Positions 7,396 to 16,316 of a stretch of DNA of 64,000 bases are shown piece by piece. The stretch's first letter is position 1, and every line of letters starts with the position of its first letter. Location: positions 1-64,000 of IMG/VR virus record IMGVR_UViG_3300020401_000016. One strand, written 5' to 3'. The position numbers were made by a program, and so were the translations under genes. The notes below the pieces were generated by a model. That model was not told the DNA's origin. It did not search any database and was given only the letters and a program-made list of their open reading frames with translations. Origin of the DNA: a virus.

Positions 7396-9531
7396 ATGGC
7401 AGATAACCAGGATCTTATAGAATATTTTGAGGGGTTACCCAATACCGAAAAACAAGGCCCTGCCAGTGAAGCCACTTTAAGAGCACTATTAGATGCTTTC
7501 ACAGGCAAATCCAGTAAAGATAACAAAGATAAGAAAATTCAACAAGACGTCAACAAAGCCAAAAAAGAAGAAAAAGAAGAAATAAAGACAATCACCCAAC
7601 GATTACGTAAATGGGAGGCACAGTTATTTGAATCCGAACGTGGAATGTATTCAGCGTACATAGGTGCTAAAATGTTTGGTACCCAATTGATGACAGGCAG
7701 AGCATCAATTGAAAGTTTCGGAGATACCCTGGTTGAAATGGCTGATCAAACTGGTAATAAGTTTTTGTTTGGATTGGCAAAAAGTTTTCAAGTACTTACG
7801 AGAATTGTTGACCAACAAATAGATAACTTCAAACAGTTATCGGAAGTAGGTGTGCAGTTCAGTGACGGTTTGTTCACCACTCGTGAATTGGCTTTGAGAG
7901 CAGGAGTTTCTTTAGATGTGTTTACACAAAACTTAGGCAAAAGTGCAAACACCTTTGCATTGCTAGGTGGAAGTGTTAGAGCAGGAACTGAAAGGTTCAC
8001 AGAGATCAGTAGATTGTTACAAACTGAATTTAGATCACAAGCAAATGCACTTGGTTTAACATTTGAAGAAACAACAGACTACCTAACAGATTATTTAGAA
8101 ATACAAACTAGACAAGGTAAAGCACAAACAATGACAGACAGACAACTGAACATGGGTGCTCAAGAATTTATTGTGCAATTGGATCAACTAGCGGCAATCA
8201 CTGGTAAGCAAAGAAAACAACTTGCTGATCAATTAAAAGCAGATATACAAGATACTAAAATTAAAGCGGCATTGCAGGCAGTGGAAGCCAGTGGTGCAAA
8301 AAATATTCAAAACATAGTGATGGCTATGAGTTCACTGCCTCCTAGTATGCAAGAAGGATTTAAAGTGCTAATTGGTACAGCAGGTGTACCTATTGGTGAC
8401 ATGGCAGAAAGTTTAGTAAGGCTTAATCCTAATTTAATGGAGTTTTTCAGACGTGTGGCAAATGGTCAAGGCACTGTGGCAGAATTTGAGGCAATAGTAA
8501 GACAAACAGCAAACCGTTCACAAGCGTTGGGCAGTAGTTTCCAATCACAAGGTAGACTTTTATCAACTTTGGGTATTAACACCCTAGAAGCCAATGTGCA
8601 AATGTTTGATCAAACCAAGTTCGGTTTACAAAGAAACAAAGTTGAAAAACAACAGACAGAAGCAATGAAGGCAATGTCAAATCAAATTGTAGGCTTTAAA
8701 GATTCTCTCAAAGACATTCAAAACTTTTTAATAACTGCGTTAATGCCGGCATTAAAAGTGCTTGGTTTCGTGTTAGGTGGTATTGCAAAATTAGTGTCTG
8801 GATTAACTGCCGGATTAATTAACAGTGAAAATGCAGTGGTCAGTTTTGTAGGCAGTTTAGGTGCGGCAGTTCTTGCACTTGGTGCCTTGAAAGTTGCCGC
8901 TGGTGCATTAAGATTAGCATTCTCCGGCGTAGGTGGCATCATGAGCAAATTTATGCCAACGCTTGGAGGCGGCGGAGCCACAAAAGCAGTTGTGGGAGCA
9001 TCGGCTTTAAGCAAGGCAGGCCCGGCAGTAGCAAAAGGCGGTGCGTTTGCTGGTTTAGGTATTGGTGCACTATTAGGTTTATCAGGTGCAGGTGCTGGTT
9101 TAGGTATTGCCGCAATTGGTAAAGGGTTACAGACATTCAACAATGTAGACGGTAAAAACTTATCAGAAGTGGCAGATGCCACAAAGAAAATGGTAATGGC
9201 TATGGTATCAGGAGTAGCCAATGGTGGAGATTTGGCACAAGGTGTATCAGGATTAAGAACTTATGCCAAAAGTATGTCTCAGGCGCTAGATGATCTTGAC
9301 AAAGACAAATTATCGTTATATACTACAAAGTTAGAAGAATTAGCAGGAGCATTTAGAGAAGTGAATACAAGCATGAGTGGAGCAATTACATCATCCGGAA
9401 GAACTAACAAAGATAAACTCGATGCGATAAGTACAATACTTCAAGAAATTAAAGTGGTAATGGAAGACGTAGCAAATAGTAACAAGAATATTTCAAGAAA
9501 AACTACTAATTCAAACGTTTACAATACTTAG
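7396..9531 (+). CDS. Probable tail tape-measure / hub protein
   Basis: 711 residues. Features of a tape measure: an N-terminal charged coiled coil (about 40-80), long helical regions (about 80-440), then hydrophobic and Gly/Ala-rich segments between about 445 and 590 (AVLALGALKVAAGALRLAF, GIGALLGLSGAGAGLGIAAIGKGL), and a helical C-terminus. The position between gp26 and the portal fits a tail protein. The T4 tape measure is gp29 (590 residues); clear sequence identity to it is not visible here, so no gene number is given. ATG 7396 follows a T4 late promoter, but no good ribosome-binding site is seen. The upstream 12-mer ATTAAGTGCGTA also occurs upstream of gp55. Confidence 0.6.
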   Translation: MADNQDLIEYFEGLPNTEKQGPASEATLRALLDAFTGKSSKDNKDKKIQQDVNKAKKEEKEEIKTITQRLRKWEAQLFESERGMYSAYIGAKMFGTQLMTGRASIESFGDTLVEMADQTGNKFLFGLAKSFQVLTRIVDQQIDNFKQLSEVGVQFSDGLFTTRELALRAGVSLDVFTQNLGKSANTFALLGGSVRAGTERFTEISRLLQTEFRSQANALGLTFEETTDYLTDYLEIQTRQGKAQTMTDRQLNMGAQEFIVQLDQLAAITGKQRKQLADQLKADIQDTKIKAALQAVEASGAKNIQNIVMAMSSLPPSMQEGFKVLIGTAGVPIGDMAESLVRLNPNLMEFFRRVANGQGTVAEFEAIVRQTANRSQALGSSFQSQGRLLSTLGINTLEANVQMFDQTKFGLQRNKVEKQQTEAMKAMSNQIVGFKDSLKDIQNFLITALMPALKVLGFVLGGIAKLVSGLTAGLINSENAVVSFVGSLGAAVLALGALKVAAGALRLAFSGVGGIMSKFMPTLGGGGATKAVVGASALSKAGPAVAKGGAFAGLGIGALLGLSGAGAGLGIAAIGKGLQTFNNVDGKNLSEVADATKKMVMAMVSGVANGGDLAQGVSGLRTYAKSMSQALDDLDKDKLSLYTTKLEELAGAFREVNTSMSGAITSSGRTNKDKLDAISTILQEIKVVMEDVANSNKNISRKTTNSNVYNT

Positions 9532-9539
9532 GATAAAAA

Positions 9540-11300
9540 ATGAGTTGGAAAAGATATTTTACGCAAGTCCCAGTAGGCACAGATGTCACAGGTAATGCAT
9601 CACCAATGGGATCAACAGCATCTGGTACAGCCGGTCCGGCAAGAACAAATTATTCATCATATCTACCAGATGTGTACACAGGTTCACCAAACAGGATTGA
9701 AAGATACGGACAATACAACACAATGGATTTAGATTCTGAGGTCAATGCGGCTTTAGATATACTTGCAGAATTTTGCAGTCAGCAAAATCCTAACAACAGC
9801 ACAGTATTTAAAATGCATTTCAAACAGAGAGCAACTAATTCTGAAGTGCAAATATTAAAACAATACCTGCAACAATGGTGTAAAATGAATGACTTCAACA
9901 AAAGAATGTTTAAAATTTTACGTAATGTGTTCAAGTATGGCGATGCATTTTTTATAAGAGATCCTGAAACTAAAAAATGGTTCCATGTTGATCCTGCAAA
10001 AGTAACAAAAATTATTGTTAATGAAAGCACAGGCAAAACTCCTGAACAATATATTGTTAAAGATATAAATTTTAATTTCAAAAACATGGTTGCAACAACA
10101 CCATATCAAACAACAGGCAATGTGACAGGTGGTGGCTCTGGATATTTGACAGGCGGTGCAAGAGGTTACGTAGGAGCAAGTGGTCATGACTACGCAACAT
10201 CATCTGGATCAAGATTTTCAACTGGTATGAAAGAAATTGCAGTTGATTCTGAACACGTTGTACATTTAAGTTTGTCTGAAGGATTAGATAACAATTTCCC
10301 ATTTGGTAATTCATTGCTTGAAGCAGTGTTTAAAGTGTTTAAACAAAAAGAATTATTAGAAGACGCAATTATAATTTACAGAACACAAAGAGCACCTGAG
10401 AGACGTGTGTTCTACATTGACGTTGGTAATATGCCAAGTCACCTTGCAATGCAGTTTGTTGAAAGAGTTAAAACAGAAATTCACCAAAGACGTATTCCAA
10501 GTGCAACAGGTGGCGGAACAAGTGTAATTGATTCAGCATACAATCCATTATCCACAAACGAAGATTACTTCTTCCCGCAAACTGCTGAAGGTAGGGGTTC
10601 TAAAGTTGAAACATTGCCTGGTGGTACAAACTTAGGCGAGATTGATGACCTCAAGTTCTTTACAAATAAATTGTTTAGAGGTTTAAGAATACCAAGTTCA
10701 TACTTGCCAACAGGAGCAGATGATTCAAACAGTCAATACAATGACGGTAGAGTGGGCACAGCATACATCCAAGAGTTAAGATTTAACAAATATTGCGAAA
10801 GATTACAAAACTTAATAGTAGAAGAGTTTAATCAAGAATTTAAAAGATACTTGTTAGAAAAAGGAATCAATATTGATACATCAATGTTTGATTTGAAAAT
10901 GCAACCACCAATGAATTTTGCATCATACAGACAAGCAGAACTAGATAATCAAAGAATATCAACATTTACACAGTTGTCAGCAGTGCCACACGTAAGCAAA
11001 CGTTACGCATTAATGAGATTCTTAGGCTTGACAGAAGAAGAAATGGCTGAAAATGAAAGACTGTGGAGAGAAGAGAATGATGATACTTTAGGTGCTAGAC
11101 CTACTGAAAGCACAGGTGAATTGAGAAGTGCAGGAATCAGTGGAGCAGGCATACAACAAGATTTAGATAACGTAGATCAAGAAGCAGAAACAGGAGATGA
11201 ACCTGCAGGCGGACAATCACCAATAGGTGGTACTGGTACAGCAACACCAACACCTGATCAAACAGGCGGCACTGGTGGACAAACTCCTCCTACTACATAA
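9540..11300 (+). CDS. 20: Portal vertex protein gp20
   Basis: 586 residues (T4 gp20: 524). Forms the dodecameric portal through which DNA is packaged and on which the prohead starts. Conserved blocks: GQYNTMDLDSEVNAALDILAEF (about 57-78), KYGDAFF (about 138), LEDAIIIYRTQRAPERRVFYIDVGN (about 275-299) and FFTNKLFRGLRIPSSYLPTGADDSN, followed by YIQELRFNKYCERLQNL (about 378-430). The C-terminus is Gly/Thr/Gln-rich and low in complexity. AGGA lies upstream of ATG 9540, 8 bases after the previous stop. Confidence 0.93.
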   Translation: MSWKRYFTQVPVGTDVTGNASPMGSTASGTAGPARTNYSSYLPDVYTGSPNRIERYGQYNTMDLDSEVNAALDILAEFCSQQNPNNSTVFKMHFKQRATNSEVQILKQYLQQWCKMNDFNKRMFKILRNVFKYGDAFFIRDPETKKWFHVDPAKVTKIIVNESTGKTPEQYIVKDINFNFKNMVATTPYQTTGNVTGGGSGYLTGGARGYVGASGHDYATSSGSRFSTGMKEIAVDSEHVVHLSLSEGLDNNFPFGNSLLEAVFKVFKQKELLEDAIIIYRTQRAPERRVFYIDVGNMPSHLAMQFVERVKTEIHQRRIPSATGGGTSVIDSAYNPLSTNEDYFFPQTAEGRGSKVETLPGGTNLGEIDDLKFFTNKLFRGLRIPSSYLPTGADDSNSQYNDGRVGTAYIQELRFNKYCERLQNLIVEEFNQEFKRYLLEKGINIDTSMFDLKMQPPMNFASYRQAELDNQRISTFTQLSAVPHVSKRYALMRFLGLTEEEMAENERLWREENDDTLGARPTESTGELRSAGISGAGIQQDLDNVDQEAETGDEPAGGQSPIGGTGTATPTPDQTGGTGGQTPPTT

Positions 11301-11303
11301 ATA
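11296..11303 (+). promoter_or_regulatory. Late-promoter-like box CATAAATA
   Basis: Overlaps the gp20 stop codon. By T4 spacing the start of transcription would fall exactly on the ATG at 11309, giving a leaderless message. Confidence 0.4.
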
Positions 11304-11308
11304 TTGTC

Positions 11309-11548
11309 ATGATACTGAGAGAACTTTTTTATTTCGATAAAAATACATTGGAGAATGGAGAGAACAAAGGTTATTCTCCAAGCGATGACCAATCTATTGT
11401 GTCAAAAGATGATACACGTAAGACAAGATTAACACTGAAGCAGATCAACAGAGCCAGAATGGCAGGCGAATTTCATAAAGAAGAGCAAGAGAAAGAATTA
11501 GAATTCATCAGAAAAATGTATTCTGCGGACCAACAAGCAGAGATTTAA
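11309..11548 (+). CDS. Conserved small protein between portal and prohead genes
   Basis: 79 residues. The segment DDTRKTRLTLKQINRARMAGEFHKEEQEKELEFIRKMY is a type seen just after gene 20 in marine T4-like phages; its function is unknown. The position corresponds to where T4 keeps the prohead core genes 67 and 68, so a small core or assembly role is possible. It is charged and helical, with no membrane segment. The next gene begins 2 bases after its stop. Confidence 0.7.
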   Translation: MILRELFYFDKNTLENGENKGYSPSDDQSIVSKDDTRKTRLTLKQINRARMAGEFHKEEQEKELEFIRKMYSADQQAEI

Positions 11549-11550
11549 CC

Positions 11551-12141
11551 ATGTCAACAGCATTTGTGCTAGGCAACGGCACAAGTAGGCAAGGAATTGC
11601 CTTAGAACCATTGCGAGATTATGGCAAAATATATGCCTGCAATGCCGTGTTCAGAGAGTTTGATCCCGATTATCTAGTGGCTGTTGATGCCAAGATGATA
11701 TTTGAGATATGTGGGGAGAACTATCAATACAAAAAGCCGGTATGGACCAACGAAAACAGAGCCTTTAAGAAGTTTAAGAAGTTGAATTACTTTTCACCAC
11801 CCCTTGGTTGGAGTTCTGGACCAACTGCCTTGCACCTTGCCACTAAAAATGCCCACACAAGACTATATCTATTGGGTTGGGACTTCGTTGGCACAAGGGA
11901 AGGCAAGTTAAACAACCTATATGCCGACACTAAGAACTACAAGAAAAGCACAGACGTTGCAACCTACCACGGTAATTGGATGCGTCAAACTTGCATTATT
12001 CTGCAGAAAAATCCACTAAAGAGATATATACGTGTAGTCAGAGATGGTAAATCGACGTTCAAGGCGCAAGATTTACACAAATACGCGAATTACAGTGAGA
12101 TTACTATTTCTGAGTTCAAGAATACACACAACCTGCCATAA
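11551..12141 (+). CDS. Conserved hypothetical protein with Rossmann-like start
   Basis: 196 residues. It begins STAFVLGNGTSRQGI, a glycine-rich loop after a beta strand, followed by IYACNAVFREFDPDYLVAVDAKM (about 29-51) and a region TRLYLLGWDFVG (about 103-114). This layout resembles a nucleotide-sugar or DUF115-like fold found in proteins of marine T4-like phages. I do not recognise a defined activity. It sits inside the head operon but has no obvious structural role. It is followed by about 95 bases holding a late-promoter-like box. Confidence 0.65.
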   Translation: MSTAFVLGNGTSRQGIALEPLRDYGKIYACNAVFREFDPDYLVAVDAKMIFEICGENYQYKKPVWTNENRAFKKFKKLNYFSPPLGWSSGPTALHLATKNAHTRLYLLGWDFVGTREGKLNNLYADTKNYKKSTDVATYHGNWMRQTCIILQKNPLKRYIRVVRDGKSTFKAQDLHKYANYSEITISEFKNTHNLP

Positions 12142-12187
12142 ACAGGGCCATTTTGGGCCTATTACCTACCGTTTTGACTAATTAAAA

Positions 12188-12194
12188 CTAAATA
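12188..12194 (+). promoter_or_regulatory. Late-promoter-like box CTAAATA of the prohead operon
   Basis: Expected start near 12200, about 38 bases before ATG 12238; a strong GGAGGA ribosome-binding site lies at 12225-12230. It would drive the core protein, protease, scaffold and capsid genes. Confidence 0.6.
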
Positions 12195-12237
12195 ATATTT
12201 GACAGTACTATAATCTTAACTTACGGAGGAAAAACAG

Positions 12238-13266
12238 ATGTCAGAACAAAAAAATAAGTTCGAAGCAATGTTAGAAAAACTCGTAGCCGATGACAAACAA
12301 GGCGCAGAAGAGTTATTCCACGACATTGTTGTAGAAAAATCAAGAGAGATTTATGAAAATCTTCTTGAAGGCGATTTAGAAGATGCTAAAGTTGAAGAAA
12401 AAACTGAAGAAAAAACTGAAGCAAAAGCCAAAGAAGATAAAAAAGATGAAGCAGTAGAAGAGAAAACAGACGCTTCTGAAAAAGAAGAAGATGCTGTAGA
12501 AGAAAAAACTGAAACTTCTGAAAAAGAAGAAGACGCTGTAGAAGAAAAAGCAGACGATTCTGAAAAAGCAGAAGACAAAGTTGAAGAAGTATCTACTGAT
12601 GAAGCAGAAGAGAAAGCAGAAGAAACTGCTGAAATCCCTGCTGAGCAACAAATTTCGCCAGAAGCACACGGTGGAGATGCAACTGATGATATGATCGGTG
12701 ATATCGAAGCAGACAAAGGCGAAGAAGGCAACGATGAAAACGGTGAAGAAGACATCGAAGACAGAGTTGTTGATTTAGAAGATGCTATTGATGACCTTAA
12801 AGCAGAATTTGAAAAAATGATGTCAGACAAGGAAGATGGCGAAGGCGACGACGAAGACTCTGAAGGCGACGAAGAGAAAGAAGACGAAGCAATCGCAGAT
12901 CAATCAGCAGAGGGAGAAGTAGAAGTTGCTCCCGAACTTGGTGACCAACCAGCAGTTGAGTCAAAAGAAGCACCAAAAACTGCAACAGAAGAAATTAGAG
13001 AGTATGTGAACAAAGTAAGTGCATCAAACACTGACGGTTCAGATAATTCTAAATCTCCAGTTGCTGGTAAAAATGACATGGGTGGATCTTCAAGCAATAT
13101 AGCACAAGGTGGTGAAGAAGCAGGTTCTAAAGCACCAGCGGCTAAAGAAGAAGATGCAGGCAATGTTAACAAACCAGGTGCAAAGGCTAAAATGAGTGCG
13201 GCACCAAAGGCTCAGACTAAAGCAGATGATGACGGTTCTGCTTCAAAGTCAACATTGGGCAGTTAA
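12238..13266 (+). CDS. Very acidic prohead core / virion protein
   Basis: 342 residues, extremely rich in Glu, Asp and Lys. Residues about 75-120 hold three 14-residue repeats (VEEKTDASEKEEDA and two variants). Residues about 175-225 are a predicted coiled coil (IEDRVVDLEDAIDDLKAEFEKMM) followed by an acidic run. Its position directly before the protease, scaffold and capsid genes matches the T4 prohead core proteins gp67/gp68, which are small, charged and processed by gp21. It is much longer than either, so orthology is inferred from place and composition only. It has the clearest ribosome-binding site in the head block. Confidence 0.65.
   Translation: MSEQKNKFEAMLEKLVADDKQGAEELFHDIVVEKSREIYENLLEGDLEDAKVEEKTEEKTEAKAKEDKKDEAVEEKTDASEKEEDAVEEKTETSEKEEDAVEEKADDSEKAEDKVEEVSTDEAEEKAEETAEIPAEQQISPEAHGGDATDDMIGDIEADKGEEGNDENGEEDIEDRVVDLEDAIDDLKAEFEKMMSDKEDGEGDDEDSEGDEEKEDEAIADQSAEGEVEVAPELGDQPAVESKEAPKTATEEIREYVNKVSASNTDGSDNSKSPVAGKNDMGGSSSNIAQGGEEAGSKAPAAKEEDAGNVNKPGAKAKMSAAPKAQTKADDDGSASKSTLGS
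12454..12580 (+). repeat. Three tandem 42-bp repeats in the acidic core gene
   Basis: The 14-residue unit VEEK(T/A)(D/E)(A/T/D)SEK(E/A)ED(A/K) occurs three times, in frame. Such repeats readily expand or contract by slippage. Confidence 0.7.
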
Positions 13267-13286
13267 TAACCGTTAGGATATAAAGG

Positions 13287-13904
13287 ATGTTATCATTACG
13301 TGAGACGCTGACCTTCGACCAAGCAAAAATAGTCGTTGAGTCCAAAGATGAAAACAACGGAAAATCCCTTTACATGAAGGGTATTTGTATACAAGGTGGT
13401 GTGAAGAACGCTAACCAGAGAGTATATCCCGTGAGTGAGATCAGTAGGGCTGTCAGCACACTTAACGACCAAATAACTGGTGGATATTCAGTGTTAGGCG
13501 AAGTTGATCATCCGGAAGGTCTTAACATTAATTTGGACAGAGTCAGCCATATGTTAACAGATATGTGGATGGAAGGTCCAAACGGATACGGAAAATTAAA
13601 AATATTACCGACCCCTATGGGAAAACTAGTTGAAACAATGCTACAAAGCGGAGTTAAACTTGGTGTTTCTAGTAGGGGATCTGGTAATGTTAAAGAAGAC
13701 GGATCCGGACAAGTATCAGATTTTGAAATTATTACAGTAGATGTTGTTGCACAACCAAGTGCACCAGGAGCCTATCCAACTCCAATCTACGAACAGTTAA
13801 TGAATTCTAAAGGTGGATATAAGGCGTTACAAACAGCAAGGGACACAAAGGCACAAAAATATCTAAAAGAGGCGTTGGTTAACATAATCAACGGACTCAA
13901 ATAG
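13287..13904 (+). CDS. 21: Prohead core protease gp21
   Basis: 205 residues (T4 gp21: 212). Serine protease of the herpesvirus-assemblin fold that degrades the scaffold and trims capsid proteins after prohead assembly. The His motif is GEVDHPEG (His75) and the Ser motif is LGVSSRGSG (Ser128/129), with the fold elements GGVKNANQRVYP (38-49) and SDFEIITVDVVAQPSAPGA (about 143-162) around them. It is placed between the acidic core protein and the scaffold, as in T4. It probably cleaves after L/I-x-E sites such as the one in gp23. Confidence 0.93.
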   Translation: MLSLRETLTFDQAKIVVESKDENNGKSLYMKGICIQGGVKNANQRVYPVSEISRAVSTLNDQITGGYSVLGEVDHPEGLNINLDRVSHMLTDMWMEGPNGYGKLKILPTPMGKLVETMLQSGVKLGVSSRGSGNVKEDGSGQVSDFEIITVDVVAQPSAPGAYPTPIYEQLMNSKGGYKALQTARDTKAQKYLKEALVNIINGLK

Positions 13905-13917
13905 TAGGAGAAAATAA

Positions 13918-15009
13918 ATGTTAGATGCACTGAAATCACTCTTCGAAAACAACGCAATTTCAGAAGAGATCAGAGCAGAGATTGAATCCGCTTGGAATAC
14001 CAAAGTGGAGGAAAACAAACACGCAGTAACGTCAGAACTTCGCGAAGAATTTGCGAAGAAATATGAACATGACAAAGCACAGATGGTAGAAGCCATCGAT
14101 GCTATGGTTAATGAAAAGTTACAGGCGGAAATTGCTGAATTTGCCGAAGATCGTAAACAGTTGGCTGAACAAAAAGCCAAGTATGCGATTGCAATGAAGG
14201 AAGATTCAGCGAAGTTGAAAGGCTTTGTGTTTGAAAGACTTAAATCTGAAATCAGCGAATTACACGCAGACCAAAAAGTTATGGCAGAAAACTTCCAGAA
14301 ACTTGAGGAATTCGTAGTTGATGCTCTATCTAAAGAAATCGCAGAGTTTAACGAAGACAAACAAGACGTCGCAGAGACGAAAGTACGTCTTATCAGAGAA
14401 GCAAAAGCACACTTTGAAAAAGTAAGAACGAAGTTCATTACAAAGAGTGCTGAAGCAGTGACTACTATCGTTGAGAAAACATTGAAAAATGAAATTTCTC
14501 AATTGAGAGAAGACATTGACGCGGCTCGTAAAAACGACTTTGGTCGCAGACTGTACGAATCTTACGCTCAAGAATATTCACAATCTTTCTTGAACGAAAA
14601 AGGTGAGACAGCAAAACTTCTAAAAGTAGTTGACACAACAAAACTACAGGCGGAAGAAGCGAAAAAGACTGCTGAAGAGTTCAAGGCACAGGTTGACGCC
14701 AAAGAGGCTGAAATCAAATCGCTAAAAGAATCAGCAGAGAGAGAAAAAGTAATCAACGACTTGGTAAAGCCGTTGAATACAGAACAAAAAGATATAATGA
14801 CAAATCTACTGGAGAGCGTGGAGACTGGAAAGTTGCAAAAGCAATTTGAAAAGTATATGCCAGCGGTTATCAATGGTAATTCTCCAGCGAAAAAACAGGC
14901 ATTGAAAGAAGGCACAGAAATAACAGGCGACAAACAAGAAACAGTTAGTAAACCCGTGGGTCAATTCAACGGTAACATCGTTGATATTAAAAGACTTGCA
15001 GGGATATAA
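13918..15009 (+). CDS. 22: Prohead scaffold (core) protein gp22
   Basis: 363 residues (T4 gp22: 269). Almost entirely predicted alpha-helical coiled coil, rich in Glu, Lys and Ala, as expected for the major scaffold that fills the prohead and is digested by gp21. N-terminal LDALKSLFENNAISEEIRAEIESAW (1-25) and C-terminal NLLESVETGKLQKQFEKYMPAVI (about 298-320) are typical of marine T4-like gp22 proteins. Its place between genes 21 and 23 is diagnostic. AGGAG lies before ATG 13918. Confidence 0.88.
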   Translation: MLDALKSLFENNAISEEIRAEIESAWNTKVEENKHAVTSELREEFAKKYEHDKAQMVEAIDAMVNEKLQAEIAEFAEDRKQLAEQKAKYAIAMKEDSAKLKGFVFERLKSEISELHADQKVMAENFQKLEEFVVDALSKEIAEFNEDKQDVAETKVRLIREAKAHFEKVRTKFITKSAEAVTTIVEKTLKNEISQLREDIDAARKNDFGRRLYESYAQEYSQSFLNEKGETAKLLKVVDTTKLQAEEAKKTAEEFKAQVDAKEAEIKSLKESAEREKVINDLVKPLNTEQKDIMTNLLESVETGKLQKQFEKYMPAVINGNSPAKKQALKEGTEITGDKQETVSKPVGQFNGNIVDIKRLAGI

Positions 15010-15027
15010 CATTAAGGAGAAAAAACA

Positions 15028-16197
15028 ATGTCAGAACTAACAGAAGCTCGCTGGCAGGATACAAAGACAGCATTACTAGAAGGTCTTTCTGGTAATCAGA
15101 AGTCTGTAATGGAAGTGACTTTAGAGAATACAAGATCGTATTTGAACGAAGCCGCTACGGCAGGTGCCACTTCAGCAGGTAATGTTGCAACTTTGAACAG
15201 AGTGATTCTACCAGTAATCAGACGGGTTATGCCGACTGTGATTGCTAACGAATTGGTTGGTGTACAACCGATGACTGGCCCAGTTGGACAAATCCACACT
15301 CTAAGAGTAAGATACGCTGACACAACATCAGGTGGTGCAACAACAACCACTGCTGGTGAAGAGGCGTTATCACCGTTCAAGATCGCAGAAGCATATTCTG
15401 GAAACGACGGCAATCCGGCAAAAGGTGGCGCAACAGCGGCATTAGAAGGATCTGCAGGTAACAGATTATCAATCCAAATCTTGAAACAAACAGTTGAAGC
15501 GAAAACTCGTAAGTTATCAGCAAGATGGACTTTTGAGTCTGCTCAAGACGCTCAAGCACAGCAAGGTATCGACATCGAAGCAGAAGTAATGGCGGCATTA
15601 GCCCAAGAAATTACTGCTGAAATCGATCAAGAGATCTTAGCATCTTTGAGAGCATTAGCGGCTACAGAAGAAACATTCGACCAATCTGCTGTGTCAGGTA
15701 CGGCAACATTCGTAGGTGACGAACACGCGGCTTTGGCTGTATTGATCAACAGAGTAGCGAACAAGATCGCTCAACGTACAAGAAGAGGCGCAGGTAACTA
15801 CGCAGTAGTATCACCACACGCTTTAACTGTACTTCAATCAGCAACAACTTCAGCGTTCGCAAGAACAACTGAAGGTGCATTTGCGGCTCCAACTAACAAC
15901 AAAATGGTTGGTACGTTAAATGGTGCTATGAAAGTATACGTTGACACATATGCCTCAGACGCAACACCAGTATTGGTAGGTTACAAAGGTGCATCAGAAT
16001 CTGATGCGGCGGCGTTCTACTGCCCATACATTCCGTTGATGTCTTCAGGCGTTGTTCTTGATCCAACTACTTTTGAGCCAGTAGTAAGTTTCATGACTAG
16101 ATATGGTTATGTAGAGTTATCAAACACTGCATCATCACTAGGTAATGCGGCAGACTACTTAGGTGAAGTAGCGATCAGCAACGTTTCTTTCTCATAA
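15028..16197 (+). CDS. 23: Major capsid protein gp23
   Basis: 389 residues, shorter than T4 gp23 (521). HK97-fold major head protein. Conserved regions: LNRVILPVIRRVMPTVIANELVGVQPMTGPVGQIHTLRVRY (about 55-95), KLSARWTFESAQD (about 157-169), QEILASLRALA and the C-terminal YCPYIPLMSS-DPTTFEPVVSFMTRYGY (about 332-368). A candidate gp21 cleavage site is Leu39-Asn40-Glu41, which would remove a 41-residue delta peptide. Strong AAGGAG ribosome-binding site. A strong terminator follows the gene. There is no separate gp24 vertex gene here. Confidence 0.95.
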   Translation: MSELTEARWQDTKTALLEGLSGNQKSVMEVTLENTRSYLNEAATAGATSAGNVATLNRVILPVIRRVMPTVIANELVGVQPMTGPVGQIHTLRVRYADTTSGGATTTTAGEEALSPFKIAEAYSGNDGNPAKGGATAALEGSAGNRLSIQILKQTVEAKTRKLSARWTFESAQDAQAQQGIDIEAEVMAALAQEITAEIDQEILASLRALAATEETFDQSAVSGTATFVGDEHAALAVLINRVANKIAQRTRRGAGNYAVVSPHALTVLQSATTSAFARTTEGAFAAPTNNKMVGTLNGAMKVYVDTYASDATPVLVGYKGASESDAAAFYCPYIPLMSSGVVLDPTTFEPVVSFMTRYGYVELSNTASSLGNAADYLGEVAISNVSFS

Positions 16198-16218
16198 TAG
16201 AGAGCGAAGCAAAAATTT

Positions 16219-16247
16219 AAAAGGGCGGCTTTATGTCGCCCTTTTTT
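16219..16247 (+). terminator. Strong rho-independent terminator after gp23
   Basis: AAAAGGGCG (16219-16227) pairs with CGCCCTTTT (16237-16245), 9 base pairs, followed by T residues. It ends the morphogenesis operon. Confidence 0.9.
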
Positions 16248-16282
16248 ATTGACTGAATATCCACATTTTTTTCAAAAAACGG

Positions 16283-16310
16283 TTGACTTTTATTTTTTTG
16301 ATGCTATATT
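16283..16310 (+). promoter_or_regulatory. Sigma-70-type promoter with extended -10
   Basis: TTGACT (16283-16288), 16-base spacer, TATATT (16305-16310) preceded by TGC (extended -10). Start expected near 16317. There is no protein gene for nearly 300 bases, so it appears to serve the structured RNA that follows. Confidence 0.7.
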
Positions 16311-16316
16311 GTAAAC

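Noticed and set aside
8718-9221. Minus-strand frame of 167 residues in the tape-measure gene
   Set aside because: Ala/Pro-rich shadow of the Gly/Ala-rich segment on the other strand; no start signals.
12199-12214. TTGACA followed by TATAAT upstream of the acidic core gene
   Set aside because: The spacer is only 4 bases; it cannot be a sigma-70 promoter. The CTAAATA box upstream is the better candidate.
12351-12830. Ser-rich minus-strand frame of 159 residues
   Set aside because: Antisense of the Glu-rich repeats of the acidic core gene; its composition is a by-product.
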